64,000 bases of DNA from NCBI RefSeq assembly GCF_009208775.1, contig NZ_WFLM01000003.1:287374-351373 (forward strand). The letters run 5' to 3'. Positions within the stretch are counted from its first letter, which is position 1, and each line of letters starts with the position of its first letter. This document shows positions 62,006 to 64,000 of this stretch, one piece after another. The DNA comes from Silvanigrella paludirubra (GTDB lineage Bacteria; Bdellovibrionota_B; Oligoflexia; Silvanigrellales; Silvanigrellaceae). A model generated the notes under the pieces. The model made no database searches, was not told where the DNA came from, and worked only from the letters and a program-made list of their open reading frames with translations. The translations under genes were made by a program, and so were the position numbers.

Positions 62006-62989
62006 CTAATATAACAATTTTTCACCAGCATCTAATTTATCCACAATCCATGAAAGATAAGGATATATATAAGTATTATTTGAATCTTCTGCAGTGCATT
62101 TATCATTATTAGTTACTTTTTGTGGGCCAACTAATCTATGATGTGTTCCTTGTGTAATTGAAATTAAGGAATGAAAATTTCCACGTTTTACAAACTGAGG
62201 ACCACCTGAATCTCCCTGACAAGTTTGACCATAAGACATATGTTCTTTTTTCATTATAATAAAAGTATCTTTCATAGATGGTGCTTTAGATATATCAATC
62301 ACTCCCTTATTAATTGCATTTTGAAATGATAAAAGTTCATCGCTATTATACGAAATATTATGATTTGGCTTTCTTAATGTGGCAACAGCCCATCTTATAA
62401 TGCCTTTTGAATTATCTTCAAATTCTCCTGTTTGTCCAAATCCAACAAAAAGAGTTTTTTCTCCATCAAAATATTCTTTTGCAATTCGAGCTTGTTTTAT
62501 ATTTAGTTTACTTATGGATTCTGTAGTTTTCAAAATAGCAATATCTGCAAAAGGAATATTATCTTTATTGCTAGGATTATAAATATTATTATAAATTATA
62601 TGTCTAACTGTAATTTTTTTATCTGTTTTATAACTTAAGGGTTTTTCATTAAAAACAAAAACATCACTTCTAGTAGCTTTACTATAAACACCTTTATCAT
62701 CTTTTTTATAAAAGCAGTGAGCAGCTGTTAAAATTGTTTTATCTGCAATTGCTACTCCTGTGCATATACCAAAATTTCCAGCAATATAAACAGTAGATTC
62801 GTATCCCGGTATATTTTTTTCCTTATCATAACCAGCGCATGAATTTACAATGTATTGAGTTGAATTTTTATTGTTATGAAATTGATCTAATAATTCGGAG
62901 CACGAAAGTTCTTTTTCCTTTTCTTTTGGATTTTCGCTACAAGAAGAAAATAAAAATAAACTTAATATAAATAAAGTTTTTTTAAACAT
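62006..62989 (-). CDS. Trypsin-like serine protease lipoprotein
   Basis: This 327-residue protein has a lipoprotein signal with Cys17 (LFSSC). The S1 catalytic triad is complete: His91 in LTAAHC, Asp149 in FADIAIL and Ser261 in GDSGGP. The residue equivalent to Asp189 of trypsin is Gln255, so cleavage after Arg/Lys is unlikely. The cysteines in TCQGD and elsewhere would form disulfides. It probably works in the periplasm or at the surface. It has its own terminator. Confidence 0.88.
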   Translation of the reverse strand: MFKKTLFILSLFLFSSCSENPKEKEKELSCSELLDQFHNNKNSTQYIVNSCAGYDKEKNIPGYESTVYIAGNFGICTGVAIADKTILTAAHCFYKKDDKGVYSKATRSDVFVFNEKPLSYKTDKKITVRHIIYNNIYNPSNKDNIPFADIAILKTTESISKLNIKQARIAKEYFDGEKTLFVGFGQTGEFEDNSKGIIRWAVATLRKPNHNISYNSDELLSFQNAINKGVIDISKAPSMKDTFIIMKKEHMSYGQTCQGDSGGPQFVKRGNFHSLISITQGTHHRLVGPQKVTNNDKCTAEDSNNTYIYPYLSWIVDKLDAGEKLLY

Positions 62990-63028
62990 GTTTTTCGATT
63001 TTCCTAATATGTTTATTTAATCGTAATT

Positions 63029-63373
63029 TTACCAGTAATCAGCTTGTATGGTTAAGTCTGAAAAAACACGGCATAAACAAGCAAGACGGTTTTCAGTTAA
63101 TTTATTATTTTTCAATAACGTATTTTTTTCAAAATCATTTTGTTCAGAAATAGCATTGGGATTATTAGTTATTACTTTAATATTACAAGCACCACAAACA
63201 CCTACTCCCGAACAGGCTGCCCCAATTGGCAACCCTCTTTTTCTAATAAAGACCCATAAATTAGCTCCTGCTCTCATGAAAAATTCATCAATTTTGTGTC
63301 CAGATTTATTAAGCAAAATTATTTTTACAGATTTTGACAAATCTTTTTGAAGAGGAGGAGTTTGTTGGTCCAT
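63029..63373 (-). CDS. 2Fe-2S ferredoxin
   Basis: This 114-residue protein has cluster cysteines Cys54, Cys60, Cys63 and Cys99 (pattern CSGVGVCGAC, then C later), as in the adrenodoxin-type (IscFdx) group, with an extra Cys101. It carries single electrons to a reductase or oxygenase partner that is not identified here. It follows the enoyl-CoA hydratase gene on the same strand with 19 bases between them. Confidence 0.8.
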   Translation of the reverse strand: MDQQTPPLQKDLSKSVKIILLNKSGHKIDEFFMRAGANLWVFIRKRGLPIGAACSGVGVCGACNIKVITNNPNAISEQNDFEKNTLLKNNKLTENRLACLCRVFSDLTIQADYW

Positions 63374-63392
63374 TTATTTCACTTTCAAGCGT

Positions 63393-64000
63393 TCAAAAAT
63401 TTGCGGGTCTTTTTTCAATAAATGCCTTCATGCCTTCTTTAGCTTCTGAGCCTACAAATAATAGTCCAAACTCGGATGATTCCAATGAACACCCTTCTTC
63501 AAAACGCAATTCAATGCCTTGCTTAATCACTTTTTTTGCAACTTGAATTGCATGAGGAGCATTTTTTATTATTTTATCAGATATTTGATCTGTAAAAGAT
63601 TCAAGCTCATCATGTTTTGTCACATGATTTACCAAACCATGCAAATGGGCTTCTGCAGCGGAATATTTATCAGCTGTAGATATCCATTCTATAGCTTTTG
63701 ACGCTCCTATGCGTCTTGTCAAGCGTTGCGTACCAGAAAAACCTGGAATAAGCCCTAACGTCACTTCAGGAAGTCCAAATCTTGCTTTCTCAGAAGCTAT
63801 TATGAAATCACAAGCGAGGGCAAGCTCAAGACCGCCTCCTAGTGCAAACCCTTGAACACGTGCAATTGTGATTTGAGGTAAATTTTCAAGCATGCTAAAT
63901 GTTTTAGCGCCAAAAATTGAAAATTGAGTGGCTCGTTCTGGGGAATTAAAGTCTTGCATTTCTTTTATATCTGCGCCAGCAACAAATGCTTTGTCCCCTG
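63393..64000 (-). CDS. Enoyl-CoA hydratase/isomerase, N-terminus beyond the window
   Basis: An ATG at 63959 gives 188 residues, but the frame stays open to the right edge and reads GDKAFVAGADIKEM before it, the conserved active-site block of the crotonase family, so the true start lies outside. Further motifs are ALGGGLELALACDFIIAS (oxyanion hole) and GLPEVTLGLIPGFSGTQRL with the catalytic Glu. It adds water to 2-enoyl-CoA in fatty-acid breakdown. The 63959 start must not be used. Confidence 0.88.
   Translation of the reverse strand, partial: GDKAFVAGADIKEMQDFNSPERATQFSIFGAKTFSMLENLPQITIARVQGFALGGGLELALACDFIIASEKARFGLPEVTLGLIPGFSGTQRLTRRIGASKAIEWISTADKYSAAEAHLHGLVNHVTKHDELESFTDQISDKIIKNAPHAIQVAKKVIKQGIELRFEEGCSLESSEFGLLFVGSEAKEGMKAFIEKRPANF

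Noticed and set aside
1-64000. tRNA, rRNA or CRISPR in the window
   Set aside because: No tRNA cloverleaf, rRNA sequence or repeat-spacer array was seen on either strand by reading; a tRNA or CRISPR scan would settle this.

Overview
The window is about 30% GC by eye and comes from a free-living-type Gram-negative bacterium. The evidence is diderm biology throughout: lipoprotein signal sequences, orphan periplasmic binding proteins, a TatA-like protein, a NtrY/NtrX pair, CtaA, a bactofilin, a PilZ protein and a SurA-like lipoprotein. The low GC, the frequent GTG/TTG starts and the DUF6178-like gene suggest the Bdellovibrionota/Oligoflexia side of the old Deltaproteobacteria, possibly Silvanigrellales. 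That placement is inference; no rRNA or tRNA gene was seen.

Layout. 1-6.6 kb: a truncated beta-lactamase-fold hydrolase, a TPR protein, a SurA-like lipoprotein, a small basic protein with an occluded ribosome binding site, a DEDDh exonuclease fused to a degenerate UvrC/Cho-like region, and an MBL hydrolase. 6.7-12 kb: a tight RNA operon (DUF6178-like, hypothetical, mnmA, rnc, era). 12-23.4 kb: an AT-hook/low-complexity protein, coaE, a zinc-ribbon membrane protein, a ParB-like protein without its CTPase domain, two APC permeases, an RluA-family enzyme, icd, a DUF2914-like membrane protein and a YkgJ protein.

23.4-30.4 kb is a very AT-rich accessory stretch. It holds a membrane histidine kinase fused to a receiver and an alpha/beta hydrolase, translationally coupled to a peptide-type binding protein. 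Beside it are an orphan degenerate HATPase protein, hairpin-rich non-coding DNA, probable decayed sequence and another solute-binding protein. 30.5-49.7 kb returns to housekeeping: map, ntrY-ntrX, a flippase-like protein, a lone pilus/secretin N-domain protein, TatA-like, CbpA, a Slt-like lipoprotein with a missing motif, CheY-like, an L-2-hydroxyglutarate-oxidase-like enzyme, Gdx/SugE, two acyl-CoA dehydrogenases, ribH-nusB and PilZ.

49.7-52.3 kb holds the most unusual cassette: a radical SAM enzyme gene directly behind a gene for a secreted protein. That protein's C-terminus is almost only Ala/Val/Asn/Thr, with Asn at exact six-residue spacing (residues 180, 186, 192, 198, 204), which recalls the beta-helical polytheonamide cores. 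52.6-64 kb: a SWIM/SNF2 helicase, a transpeptidase, a bactofilin, ctaA, an MFS exporter, an O-methyltransferase, a trypsin-like lipoprotein, a ferredoxin and a truncated enoyl-CoA hydratase.

Many starts were moved inward from the longest possible ORF to an ATG, GTG or TTG with a GGAG-type ribosome binding site at 5-9 bases.
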